A stretch of DNA of 64,000 nucleotides from 0-14-3-00-41-53 sp041500225 (GCA_041500225.1 JBGQLV010000003.1:1-64000), one strand, 5' to 3'; positions 42,906 to 51,067 are shown, counted from the stretch's first letter. A program made the numbers and translations. The notes: a model not told the origin generated them from the letters alone.

Positions 42906-43005
42906 CAGGGAACAATCTTTTTACTCATTCTCGGTCGTACGACCTCCGAGGTGAATTCTGTCTAAGACAGAATTCAAAGCCGTTCAAAGACTATCCCCTG
43001 TTACA
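42901..43005 (+). repeat. Structured repeat element, copy 1 (105 bp, inverted ends, two internal hairpins)
   Basis: The ends TGTAACAGGG and CCCTGTTACA pair perfectly (10 bp), with TCTTT/AAAGA closing further in. Inside are hairpin 1 (CTCGGTCG to CGACC-T-CCGAG, 42930-42950) and hairpin 2, a 10-bp stem GAATTCTGTC/GACAGAATTC with a TAA loop (42953-42975). The second copy at 54587-54694, inverted, keeps the same layout while changing paired bases together. It directly follows the upstream gene, whose stop codon it supplies. Confidence 0.85.
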
Positions 43006-43075
43006 TTTATAATTGGTAACAAAAATTTGTGAATTAGGCATGTTAAGTATCATAGAGAGGTAAAAGGATTTTCAG

Positions 43076-43609
43076 GTGAAAAAACAGAAAGTAAATTTTG
43101 ACGAGGTACAGAAGGCAATGGAAGATGTCTCAAGGGATACATTCGATTACTTCCTTGACATGGTAACAGGCGAGGTCATCGCCTTTTCAGAGGAAATTTT
43201 AAGCGATGTTAAATCAAGATTATATGATAGTGATTCTGATGAGATAGGAGATGAAATAGAGTATATAGAATTTGACGAAGAACCGGACCTGCCTGTCTGG
43301 ATGGAAGACGAGGTTGAACTGGCATTGGAAATCCTCCTTGATGAAGGAGGCCGGTATGTGCGCATCCCGGGAAGAGAACCTGCTGCTGCATATAAATCCA
43401 TGTCCGAATTTATAGATACCGTTGAGGATAAAGTACTCGGAGAAGAACTTTCAAATGCGCTTAATGGAAAAGGAGCATTCAGAAGATTCAAGGATGTCCT
43501 GATTGATTTTCCAAAGGAAAGGAAAAGATGGCATGGTTATAATGCGAAGGCAATGAAAAAGGAAATCATCGGATGGTTAAGCTCTATAGGGGCAGAGCCT
43601 GTCTCATAG
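43076..43609 (+). CDS. UPF0158 family protein
   Basis: This 177-residue acidic protein has the UPF0158 pattern: FDEVQKAMEDVSRDTFDYFLDMVTGEV near the start, an acidic middle with DEEPDLPVWMEDE, and a basic end (KERKRWHGYNAKAMKKEIIGWLSSIGAEPV). Function is unknown. It starts with GTG at 43076 after AGAGGTAAAAGG. It converges with the O-methyltransferase-like gene. Confidence 0.82.
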   Translation: MKKQKVNFDEVQKAMEDVSRDTFDYFLDMVTGEVIAFSEEILSDVKSRLYDSDSDEIGDEIEYIEFDEEPDLPVWMEDEVELALEILLDEGGRYVRIPGREPAAAYKSMSEFIDTVEDKVLGEELSNALNGKGAFRRFKDVLIDFPKERKRWHGYNAKAMKKEIIGWLSSIGAEPVS

Positions 43610-43617
43610 CCTCTTTC

Positions 43618-44586
43618 TTATTTAACTATATAATAATATCCGATTATTATTACATTATCATCAATAAACCTTTCGTCAATATTTTTTAATCCCGCTTTTA
43701 GAAACCAAGTTTTTATCTCGTCAGGTGAATAGCATCTCCCGCCTATTGTATTAACAAGCATATTCACTGAAAAGAGGACATTTTGTGCGGGTTGCGTCCT
43801 ATCCTTCGAAATGTAAAATTCCTGAATAATTATTCTTCCTCCTTCATTGAGTGCCCTTCTACATTTTCGAATTAGCTGAAGGTTATCCGTCGCTGAATAG
43901 GCATGCAGGATCTGACTGATAAAGATAAGGTCATAACTTTGTCCAATATCATCATTCATAAAATCACCGCTGATGAAGTTGATGCCGTTTAACCTTTCTT
44001 TTTCGATGACCTTTTTTGCAATCACTATAGTCTCAGGGAAATCAAAGAGTGCTACATTCACACCTTTCTTTGCCATTTCGATTGAATATGTCCCGGGTCC
44101 TCCTCCAAGATCAAGGGCTGTCTTAACCCCTTTTAATCCAATCAACTTGATAATATCTTTTGCCTTTAATAATGCAAGGTTGTGCATCCCGAGGATAAAC
44201 GCCTCCTGGTTATGCGCCTTATGATAAGGCTTTCCTGTCTTTACAACCTTATCAAGTCCTGACCAGTTCTTCCACAAGGTATCCGCATGTCTTATAATGT
44301 CACCCTGGTAGTAAGGGCTTCCATATACAAGAAATTGGGAAGCTATACGTGCATTTATGTATCTGCTTCTATGTTTCCTCAAAAGGCCAAGGCCTGTAAG
44401 GGCATCAAGCAAAATCTCTGCTGCCCTTAAATCTATATTAAGTTTTTTCGAGATTGTCATGGCTGATTGAGGTTTTATTAAGTGATCAAATACCCTGTAG
44501 TTATTCGCAGTAATAAGCACCCTCGCCGGCCTGAAACCGCTCCAGATTTTTCTTAGCTCTTTTGCCTCCTCAAGAATCCCCGGCAC
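43618..44586 (-). CDS. O-methyltransferase family 2-like SAM methyltransferase
   Basis: This 322-residue protein has an N-terminal winged-helix dimerisation domain (FRPARVLITANNYRVFDHL, LDALTGLGLLRKHRSRY) and a C-terminal SAM domain with TALDLGGGPGTYSIEMAKKG, NGINFISGDFMND and DLIFISQILHAYSATDN. It belongs to the hydroxyindole/acetylserotonin methyltransferase-like group found in natural-product and carotenoid/quinone pathways. The catalytic His of plant enzymes corresponds to the ILHAY histidine. The substrate is unknown. Confidence 0.85.
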   Translation of the reverse strand: MPGILEEAKELRKIWSGFRPARVLITANNYRVFDHLIKPQSAMTISKKLNIDLRAAEILLDALTGLGLLRKHRSRYINARIASQFLVYGSPYYQGDIIRHADTLWKNWSGLDKVVKTGKPYHKAHNQEAFILGMHNLALLKAKDIIKLIGLKGVKTALDLGGGPGTYSIEMAKKGVNVALFDFPETIVIAKKVIEKERLNGINFISGDFMNDDIGQSYDLIFISQILHAYSATDNLQLIRKCRRALNEGGRIIIQEFYISKDRTQPAQNVLFSVNMLVNTIGGRCYSPDEIKTWFLKAGLKNIDERFIDDNVIIIGYYYIVK

Positions 44587-44588
44587 AG

Positions 44589-44867
44589 TTAAAGTCCCAT
44601 CTTCCTTAATGCATCATCACCCAAACTTTGGGACGCAGGTGCCTCTTCCGGCAGATACAGCATCACCCCACCCTTTACAGGTCTTATTATTACCTTCCCT
44701 TCATGGGCTAATTTGTTTGTTGCCTCCACAGGGTTTTCGCCTTCAAAATATTTCTTGAAGGCATTATTAAATCCGGAGTATACAGTATGGATCCCCTTAT
44801 AACCCTCTTTCCTCAAACTGACAATTGCCTTTCTCACAAACTCCTCATGACTTAACTTTTCTGACAT
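44589..44867 (-). CDS. Small conserved hypothetical protein, winged-helix-like
   Basis: This 92-residue protein (FVRKAIVSLRKEGYKGIHTVYSGFNNAFKKYF, then KLAHEGKVIIRPVKGGVMLYL) has the helix-helix-beta-wing order of a small winged helix, with a charged C-terminal tail. No family was recognised. An AGGAGGA Shine-Dalgarno precedes it. It is two bases upstream of the methyltransferase, so the two are co-transcribed. Confidence 0.7.
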   Translation of the reverse strand: MSEKLSHEEFVRKAIVSLRKEGYKGIHTVYSGFNNAFKKYFEGENPVEATNKLAHEGKVIIRPVKGGVMLYLPEEAPASQSLGDDALRKMGL

Positions 44868-44893
44868 GGTCTCCTCCTTTTAGGATTTAAAAG

Positions 44894-46279
44894 CTATTTA
44901 TTATCTCGATCAGAGTCTAATTCAAGTATACTCAAGTTCCTCGGTGTCTGGTCTATCTGCTCGATAACAGGTATCTCGTCAGCACCTGTAACGCCGAGTT
45001 CTTTAAATCTCCTTACAGAAGGCAATATCCTCGATTCCATAGAACCAACTGCCTTATTATACGCACTTATAGCCTTTTCAAGATTAGAGCCGATACTATC
45101 AAAATGCTGAACAAGTATATTCATCCTTTCATACAATTGACGGCCCAATTCGCTAATCTCCTGTGCATTCTTTGTAAGCTGTTCCTGCCTCCACCCGTAG
45201 GCTATAGCCCTGAGTAAAGCGATGAAGGTGGTTGGCGTCGCAACAATAACCCGCTTTTCAATACCATCCTCTATAATAGTATTGTCCATATCAAGGGCTG
45301 AACTCAAAAAGGATTCGCCGGGGATAAAGAGTACAACAAATTCAGGGGATTGCTTGAACTGGCTCCAATATTCCTTAGATGCGAGCTTATTCATGTGCGA
45401 CCTTACCTGCTGAGCATGCTTCTCCATCTTTGCTTTTCTTTCATCCTCTGTTGTAGCTGCGATGGCATCAAGGTATGCTTCCAGTGACACCTTTGAATCA
45501 ACAACAATCTCCCTCTCCATGGGTAGATGCACAATCATATCTGGTCTTATCCTGCCTTTTTCCGTATCCATAGATTGCTGTTCAGTAAAATCGCAGTGCA
45601 TGGACATCCCTGAAAGTTCTGCAACCCTTCTTAACTGCATCTCACCCCATCTGCCACGAACCTGGGGTTTTCTTAAGGCTGAAACAAGATTGCTCGTTTC
45701 CCTCTGGAGGTTTTCATGGGTTAATGCCAGTGCCCTTAATTGTTCCTCAAGGCTTCCATATGCCTTATGTCTGCTTTCTTCGATTGACCTGATCTGCTCT
45801 TCATATCTTTTCAATGTTTCATACAGTGGTTTTATCATGCCGTCCATTGCTGCCTGATGCTCACCGAGTTTCCCTTTGGTATCAGCAACCACCTTGCCGA
45901 GATGTTCTGAGGCAAGCCTGAGAAAGTCCTCGCTGCTGCTTTTGAGGGCTGCTGATGAAAGGGCATTGAATGTGTCGGTCATCTCCGTCTTCATCGTCTC
46001 GATGAGTGCCTTCTGTTCCTCGAAGCTCTTTTGAGAGGCATCCAGTTTTGTAAGAGCTTCAACCTTCGATTGTCTCTCAACATCAAGCTCATTTCTAATC
46101 TGATTTATGTCAGAGTCCTTCTGCTGAACCTGCTGCCTTAGTTCAATGACAATTGCCTCAGCACCACTCGCCCTTTTCTCGATTTTGGTAATCTGATTAG
46201 AATGGCGATAAGATGCAATAAGCCATGCACTAATTCCTCCAATTATTATGCCAATGGTTATGTATGCTATTAATTCCAT
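44894..46279 (-). CDS. rmuC: DNA recombination protein RmuC
   Basis: This 461-residue membrane-anchored protein has an N-terminal helix (LIAYITIGIIIGGISAWLI), a coiled coil at about 25-130 (IEKRASGAEAIVIELRQQVQQK), and the RmuC nuclease-like domain from about 170. KPQVRGRWGEMQLRRVAELSGM, RPDMIVHLPMEREIVVDSKVSLEAYL and YGWRQEQLTKNAQEI are the family hallmarks, with the DSK PD-(D/E)XK-like motif. RmuC limits inversion-type rearrangements and acts on phage DNA in some bacteria. Confidence 0.94.
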   Translation of the reverse strand: MELIAYITIGIIIGGISAWLIASYRHSNQITKIEKRASGAEAIVIELRQQVQQKDSDINQIRNELDVERQSKVEALTKLDASQKSFEEQKALIETMKTEMTDTFNALSSAALKSSSEDFLRLASEHLGKVVADTKGKLGEHQAAMDGMIKPLYETLKRYEEQIRSIEESRHKAYGSLEEQLRALALTHENLQRETSNLVSALRKPQVRGRWGEMQLRRVAELSGMSMHCDFTEQQSMDTEKGRIRPDMIVHLPMEREIVVDSKVSLEAYLDAIAATTEDERKAKMEKHAQQVRSHMNKLASKEYWSQFKQSPEFVVLFIPGESFLSSALDMDNTIIEDGIEKRVIVATPTTFIALLRAIAYGWRQEQLTKNAQEISELGRQLYERMNILVQHFDSIGSNLEKAISAYNKAVGSMESRILPSVRRFKELGVTGADEIPVIEQIDQTPRNLSILELDSDRDNK

Positions 46280-46297
46280 AATGATTGCCTTTCAAGA

Positions 46298-46861
46298 TTA
46301 AATCTTCTCATAAATCCACACCCTTCCGCCATTTCTTATCTCATCTATTCTCTTCACAAGCCTTTTCTTATGAAGATTTAATAACCGTGTCCCGCTTGTA
46401 TTAGCCTCAAGCTTCATAGTCTTTGAAAGCTCACTGGCTGTAATTTTGCTCTTTTTTACAATAAGATTCAAGGTCTCTTTGAGATAGTTATTAAGGCTTC
46501 CGAGAAGGACCTGTTTACCATCCCTCATATTGGCAATAACTGCGAGTTCTTTTCTCTCGAGTGCAACCTCAATGTTTTCCTTCTGGTTTTCATTTAAACC
46601 TTTGAGAATAATATATTTATCCCCATATTCTCCGCTCAAAAGCCTTGAAACAAGTTTCGCCACAATCTCATCAGCGCATGAATAATCAATTATCCCGACC
46701 TTGGAGAAATCAAGGGCAATGACCTCTCCATCTTTCTCCTTTACAATATCACGCTCAATCCTCTCTCGTACCACCTGCCCCGATGGACGAGTAACGAGAT
46801 CACTCGAACCGTTCTTGAGTTCTTCTTTTAGGAGTTTATAAAGGTCATAAATTTGCATCAT
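46298..46861 (-). CDS. STAS-like (DUF4325) plus winged-helix regulator
   Basis: In this 187-residue protein residues 15-110 form a STAS-like DUF4325 domain (RPSGQVVRERIERDI, VIALDFSKVGIIDYSCADEIVAKL). Residues 125-187 form a winged helix (KITASELSKTMKLEANTSGTRLLNLHKKRLVKRI). DUF4325 proteins often pair with anti-sigma-like kinases. A GHKL protein with a STAS-like front lies at 52315, but a link is only speculation. It sits 18 bases upstream of rmuC. Confidence 0.78.
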   Translation of the reverse strand: MMQIYDLYKLLKEELKNGSSDLVTRPSGQVVRERIERDIVKEKDGEVIALDFSKVGIIDYSCADEIVAKLVSRLLSGEYGDKYIILKGLNENQKENIEVALERKELAVIANMRDGKQVLLGSLNNYLKETLNLIVKKSKITASELSKTMKLEANTSGTRLLNLHKKRLVKRIDEIRNGGRVWIYEKI

Positions 46862-46879
46862 GTTCCTTTGATATAAGCA

Positions 46880-47257
46880 TTAATCTGATTCATTATCACC
46901 CTCAATGTTTAGATGCAATCTGTGTAAAAACCGGTGATATATCGGGGCAAAAAGTACTGCAACAAATGTAAGGAATGATATGCCGCTGAACAATGCATAA
47001 AAGGCGGCAAATAATTTCCCTGCATATGTATTCAAATGATCAACCGGCCCCATTCCAGTCAAAATCATCGAGGCATTTAGAAAAGCATCGATCCATGAAA
47101 GTTCTCCCCAAAAATGATAACCCGCTGTTCCGATTCCAATTGAGAAGATTAAGACTATCAAAGAAAAACCGGCATATTTTATTTGTCTATGAATGAATTC
47201 CTTACGGTTTAATAATGGTTTCTTATGATGTTCAAACATAAATAATCGCTTTCGCAC
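46880..47257 (-). CDS. Small channel-like membrane protein
   Basis: This protein has 125 residues with two or three hydrophobic helices (FSLIVLIFSIGIGTAGYHFW, LFAAFYALFSGISFLTFVAVLF). Between them is a re-entrant-like segment, NASMILTGMGPVD, placed as the pore loop of two-helix ion channels would be. The filter TGMGP differs from TVGYG of potassium channels, so ion selectivity is unclear. ATG at 47239 (MFEHHKKPLL) is a probable alternative start; neither site has a clear Shine-Dalgarno. It borders the restriction-modification genes. Confidence 0.65.
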   Translation of the reverse strand: MRKRLFMFEHHKKPLLNRKEFIHRQIKYAGFSLIVLIFSIGIGTAGYHFWGELSWIDAFLNASMILTGMGPVDHLNTYAGKLFAAFYALFSGISFLTFVAVLFAPIYHRFLHRLHLNIEGDNESD

Positions 47258-47268
47258 TTTCGACTTTT

Positions 47269-47856
47269 TTATATAAAGACATCACTATAATCAACCTCAA
47301 TCCCATTTTTGACCTTTTTGTAATAAATAATCTTTGCAGGCAGTTCTTCACTTAAAGATTTCTTGCTCTTATACGTCTCCGGTTTTATTGATATAGGAAT
47401 GTCTCCAATATAACCATCGATACCTTGAGATTCTTCCGTTTTTTCAGACAGTCTGTATCCAACTCCTTTAATGTCGGCACCCTTCTTCAAAATTGCTTCT
47501 TGGAATTGAAGACCAATAAATGTTTGAACAATGACAAGGTCTCTTACCCATTCTTTAACGATATTTTCATCAATTTTATCCATTGCATCTTTAAGATTTT
47601 TAAGCATAGCCAATATTTTTTCTTTTGCAGCTTTGATGGCATCAGGATATCTTTCAAGATACCACTGTTCCCATTCATCTAGGGTTCTTCCTGCAAATTC
47701 CTGTATCAAATCAGTGAGTTGACCGACAACTTTTGGTCTTGTACCCTGAGCATTCTGATTGGCAAGATTTATTATCTGACTAACATATTTAGGGAATTCC
47801 GGCTTTAGTATTTCAAGAGATTCTCTGATCGCTTCATTCGTTAGCTTTATTTTCAT
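47269..47856 (-). CDS. Type II restriction endonuclease, MjaI family
   Basis: This 195-residue protein has the MjaI-type signature FIGLQFQEAILKK and ESQGIDGYIGDIPISIKPETYKSKKSL. The D-x(n)-xIK arrangement (D147, K158, with E120 upstream) fits a PD-(D/E)XK nuclease site. MjaI itself cuts CTAG, so that is the predicted target. Its start overlaps the stop of the methyltransferase gene by four bases, as is usual for coupled restriction-modification pairs. Confidence 0.88.
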   Translation of the reverse strand: MKIKLTNEAIRESLEILKPEFPKYVSQIINLANQNAQGTRPKVVGQLTDLIQEFAGRTLDEWEQWYLERYPDAIKAAKEKILAMLKNLKDAMDKIDENIVKEWVRDLVIVQTFIGLQFQEAILKKGADIKGVGYRLSEKTEESQGIDGYIGDIPISIKPETYKSKKSLSEELPAKIIYYKKVKNGIEVDYSDVFI

Positions 47857-49154
47857 TTTGGATATCTATTCCCTTCCTTTTTCATTTGAAGAAATTTATC
47901 TTTGTATTTGAAGGTTATAGAAGAATCAACATCAGCAAGGTTGTTTTTAATCAGATGGGCATTTATAAAAGTTTTATTCTTAAGATAGAGATAACACAAT
48001 AAATTTTCTTCGCTGTCATATTTTGTATTATCAAATTTTAGGAATACCTTTTGCCCTTTTAATTGCTTCTGCAAAAATTGCAGTGCTTGTCCGTTCATTC
48101 CCTTTTTCTCTTTAATCCCAATCAATCTGACTTTTAAATCATTATCCAGAACAACAAGCGCAGGGCTTATAATTTCCTTTACTGCATAATAGGTCTCTCT
48201 CTGATGATCTGAATTGTCTATCTTTGAACCAAATTTCAATTTCTTCGGATCAATTTTTTTATCGAATTTAACAGGGTCTTTAAAGATATAAGGAAGTTTG
48301 AGGATTTCTTTTTTAAAATCTATGACCTTCTTTTTCTGCATTATTATTTCAAAATCCTCCGGCTTCCTATTTATGTTAAGTTTCTCTTTAATTATGGGCA
48401 GAAAATCTTCATTGATTTCATATCCAATAGAATTCCTGTTTAAATTTTTTGCTGCCAAGCAGGTTGTCCCACTTCCTAAAAACGGGTCAAGGACAGTATC
48501 TCCAATAAAACTGAACATTTTTATCAATCTTTTTGGCAATTCCTCCGGGAACATTGCGAGGTGGTTGGTCTGCCTTTCACCGGAGAAATTCCAGTGACCG
48601 TAGAAATATTCATTCCATTCTTCGAGGGTCAACTTGGATTTTTCTTTTATTTCTCTGCTCACTTTTGGCGGCTCACCCAATTTCTTAAAAATTAAAATAA
48701 ACTCATAATCGAGCTTAATGATTCCATTTCGAGGATAAGGAAATGACCCCATGATCGTGGCGCCACCTGTTGTATTGCAAGTCGTGACCTTCTGCCAAAT
48801 AATGGCTCCCATGTAATCGAATCCAATTATCTCACAGAACTTGATTATTTCTTCTCTTATAGGAATGACTTTATATCTGCCGTAATAGACTGAACGTGCA
48901 AATTGATCTCCAATGTTCACGCACAAACGACAGCCTTGATGTAAAACACGATAGCATTCTTTCCAGACAAGATTTAGGTTATTGATATAGTCCTCATAGC
49001 TGTCATTGAAGCCAATCTGAGAGCCATTGCCATAGTCTTTCAATTGCCAATAAGGCGGGGATGTTATGACGAGATGAACGCTTTCATCCTTGAGTTCGTC
49101 CATCCCTCGGCTATCGCCGATGATTATGGTGGTTTTAGGTTTTACAATATCCAA
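47853..49154 (-). CDS. N4/N6 DNA methyltransferase with C-terminal SNase-like domain
   Basis: This 433-residue protein has the beta-class motif order: catalytic TSPPYW at 31-36 first, then the SAM motif DPFLGSGTT at 223-231 and GYEINEDF. TSPPYW favours N4-cytosine methylation, consistent with a CTAG-protecting partner of the MjaI-type nuclease. Residues 330-430 add a staphylococcal-nuclease-like fold (VVLDNDLKVRLIGI, FLQKQLKGQKVFLKFDNTKYD, YLYLKNKTFINAHLI). In it the Arg of the RLIGI strand remains, but the DTPE and YGR catalytic parts are replaced (EKKG, DSEEN). It is probably a DNA-binding, non-cutting domain. Confidence 0.9.
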   Translation of the reverse strand: MDIVKPKTTIIIGDSRGMDELKDESVHLVITSPPYWQLKDYGNGSQIGFNDSYEDYINNLNLVWKECYRVLHQGCRLCVNIGDQFARSVYYGRYKVIPIREEIIKFCEIIGFDYMGAIIWQKVTTCNTTGGATIMGSFPYPRNGIIKLDYEFILIFKKLGEPPKVSREIKEKSKLTLEEWNEYFYGHWNFSGERQTNHLAMFPEELPKRLIKMFSFIGDTVLDPFLGSGTTCLAAKNLNRNSIGYEINEDFLPIIKEKLNINRKPEDFEIIMQKKKVIDFKKEILKLPYIFKDPVKFDKKIDPKKLKFGSKIDNSDHQRETYYAVKEIISPALVVLDNDLKVRLIGIKEKKGMNGQALQFLQKQLKGQKVFLKFDNTKYDSEENLLCYLYLKNKTFINAHLIKNNLADVDSSITFKYKDKFLQMKKEGNRYPK

Positions 49155-49178
49155 TTATTAGAACCATCCCCTTTTCTT

Positions 49179-49307
49179 CTATTTTGCTAATTCTTTCAGA
49201 TAAGGGATTGAATCAACATCACACGAGCCGCCAAATTTTGGAGAAGTAAGGACGTTCTTTCTTCTGATGTCAGTTATGTTGTCTATATCAGGTATTTTTA
49301 ATTGCAT
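49179..49307 (-). CDS. Small 42-residue ORF before the methyltransferase
   Basis: ATG 49307 to TAG 49179 encodes MQLKIPDIDNITDIRRK followed by a SPKFGGSCDVDSIPYLKELAK ending. It sits 24 bases upstream of the methyltransferase and seven bases after the PLD-like gene on the same strand, so it falls inside the operon. No family was recognised, and it is too short for a controller (C) protein. The charged/Gly-Ser composition looks protein-like, but coding is not proven. Confidence 0.45.
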   Translation of the reverse strand: MQLKIPDIDNITDIRRKNVLTSPKFGGSCDVDSIPYLKELAK

Positions 49308-49313
49308 AACAAG

Positions 49314-50324
49314 TTAATTAATAGCTGTAGATTGTTTGAGTAATTTGCTTATATTGGGTTTATTAGATGTTTTCAACATTTCTGATTCTTGCCCCTTAAA
49401 AATAGTATTTACGGGGGGAATATTCCATACATTGCTTGCATCGCAAAGCCATCTATCATGAAAGCTTGAGAGTATATTCTGGTCAATTACAATTCTCCAT
49501 TCAATAGTTATCCCTTTATTATGTAATTCAGTCTTTAATCTCAAAAATTCATTCATTGCTGACTGTGTTTTATTTTGATCGCCAGAAATTATAACGAAGC
49601 TATTTATCTTAGAAGCATTGAGAATATCGGCAAGAATCTCAAAGGCCTTTTTATCAAAATGTTTATCTATCCAGAATGCTGTTCCCTTTAAGGATTTTAT
49701 TATTTCTTGTAGTCTTCTTATATTTGAAAATGGCGTTTCTGGTGAAATAAATTGATGAGCAGGTATCTGCGCAATATCCTGCTGCCATAAGACTTTGACA
49801 TCTCTAGTATTTTTGTTATAAGAAATAATACCACCAAGTTTTAGAATTTCCAGAAAGTTATTAAGCTCAACATCTTTTGGGAATGCAAGGTAGAAATGGT
49901 GATGTTTTAATAAATTGTAAATATTTATTCTTTTAATATTTTTACTACCGCTTAAAATTTGAGAAATTAAAATAACGGCTGGATGCAGTTTAAGCGTATC
50001 ACCTATAATCCTTTTAGCTTCGACCCCATCGTTTCTTATATACTTTTGGTTATAATATTTTTTACCAAGAGATGTTAGTGATACGCTTATTTCTTTAATT
50101 TTGGATTCGATCTTTTTGTTCATTATGAGGGTGTACCCTTGAACAACTTTCTCTTTTTCTTCAGTCTTTATGAGACCAATGCTCTCAAGGAATGTTGTTT
50201 CGTTATCGTAGTCTGCGATCTTGGACAATTCGTCATGAGCAATTCGCTTTATCAATTCATCAAAATACTTCCATGGGAGATTTGTTATGGTATATTTAGT
50301 ATCCTTAGTTGTGGCATCGTCCAT
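49314..50324 (-). CDS. Putative defence effector with C-terminal PLD-like (MIT_C-type) domain
   Basis: This 336-residue protein has an N-terminal region with helix-turn-helix character (WKYFDELIKRIAHDEL, TFLESIGLI, ISVSLTSLGKKYYN), which may sense or bind DNA. The C-terminal part (about 210-320) shows AFWIDKHFDKKAFEIL, FVIISGDQN and the SSFHDRWLCD motif with single HDR at 289-291, then NIPPVNTIFKGQESE. This pattern recalls PLD-like domains seen in phage-defence proteins. Its start overlaps the DUF5343 gene by one base. Function is inferred only from fold-like patterns and context. Confidence 0.7.
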   Translation of the reverse strand: MDDATTKDTKYTITNLPWKYFDELIKRIAHDELSKIADYDNETTFLESIGLIKTEEKEKVVQGYTLIMNKKIESKIKEISVSLTSLGKKYYNQKYIRNDGVEAKRIIGDTLKLHPAVILISQILSGSKNIKRINIYNLLKHHHFYLAFPKDVELNNFLEILKLGGIISYNKNTRDVKVLWQQDIAQIPAHQFISPETPFSNIRRLQEIIKSLKGTAFWIDKHFDKKAFEILADILNASKINSFVIISGDQNKTQSAMNEFLRLKTELHNKGITIEWRIVIDQNILSSFHDRWLCDASNVWNIPPVNTIFKGQESEMLKTSNKPNISKLLKQSTAIN

Positions 50325-51013
50325 TATTTGTTCTCTCCAAAAACAGACACTTTAGCAGTAGAAATATTTTTAAAAAGTTCTTCAATAGCTTCTTTAGATG
50401 TCCCAATATCCAAATTTATATTTAGATTAAGGATTAATTTAATATCTCCAGAATGAGGTTTGAGAGGCGCAATTAATGATTTTTCAGTTCCTGTTTCCCC
50501 ACGAACTTTTTCTTTCGTTTTATCAGAAATTCCAACTGCATGTTTTTTCTGCGGTGATTCTAATGATTCAAAATTACCACTACTATTGATAATATCTCTT
50601 AGAGCTAAAAAACAGTTAGTTATCATTGTTAGCATGCTTTTTTTAACGTCTGTAAAATGATTTCTAAAATAGTTCCTTACAACAGTGTCATTTTCTATGT
50701 TCAAAGCATCTTTTACGGTATCAAACAAATCTTTGTATACAACAGTTGTTTTTTCCTCTAAACAGGCTTTGAATTTATCAGGCGTACCTCGTAAATCATT
50801 TGCAGATAAATTTAATGTATTGCTCTCATCAAGAAACTCTAAGGTTTTTAACATGGCAAGAACATAACTTGGTGATCCGATGTTGAGTGTTTTAAGCTTT
50901 TGTTCGTTTAATTGGGTAGGTTCTTTTCTCTCATGGATTAGTCTAAAAATATTGATCGTATCCCCACGTCCGGCATAGGGTAATTTTGGTTTTTCTACCG
51001 CAGCTTTAGTCAT
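50324..51013 (-). CDS. DUF5343-like defence-associated protein
   Basis: This 229-residue protein has a first half that follows the DUF5343 pattern: PYAGRGDTINIFRLIHERKEPTQL, SPSYVLAMLKTLEFLDE, DLRGTPDKFKACLEEKTTVVYKDLFDTV, then a helical VVRNYFRNHFTDVKKSML segment. The C-terminal third is a low-complexity linker and a beta segment (DIKLILNLNINLDI). A strong Shine-Dalgarno (AAAGGAGGAA) precedes ATG 51013. The family recurs in defence islands, but its biochemical role is unknown. It is coupled to the PLD-like gene. Confidence 0.75.
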   Translation of the reverse strand: MTKAAVEKPKLPYAGRGDTINIFRLIHERKEPTQLNEQKLKTLNIGSPSYVLAMLKTLEFLDESNTLNLSANDLRGTPDKFKACLEEKTTVVYKDLFDTVKDALNIENDTVVRNYFRNHFTDVKKSMLTMITNCFLALRDIINSSGNFESLESPQKKHAVGISDKTKEKVRGETGTEKSLIAPLKPHSGDIKLILNLNINLDIGTSKEAIEELFKNISTAKVSVFGENK

Positions 51014-51049
51014 CTAAGTTCCTCCTTTAATATTGTTTCTTTTCCTTCC

Positions 51050-51067
51050 ACACCCTTTAAAGGGTGT
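51050..51067. promoter_or_regulatory. 18-bp perfect palindrome upstream of the defence operon
   Basis: ACACCCTTTAAAGGGTGT is a perfect dyad 37 bp upstream of the DUF5343 start codon. It has the size and symmetry of an operator for a dimeric regulator. As an RNA hairpin it would lack a T-run, so a terminator for the upstream small gene is less likely. Confidence 0.5.

Noticed and set aside
43147..43491. Minus-strand ORF of 114 codons opposite the UPF0158 gene
   Set aside because: Shadow of the acidic coding strand (Ser-rich antisense), and the plus-strand protein is a recognisable family.
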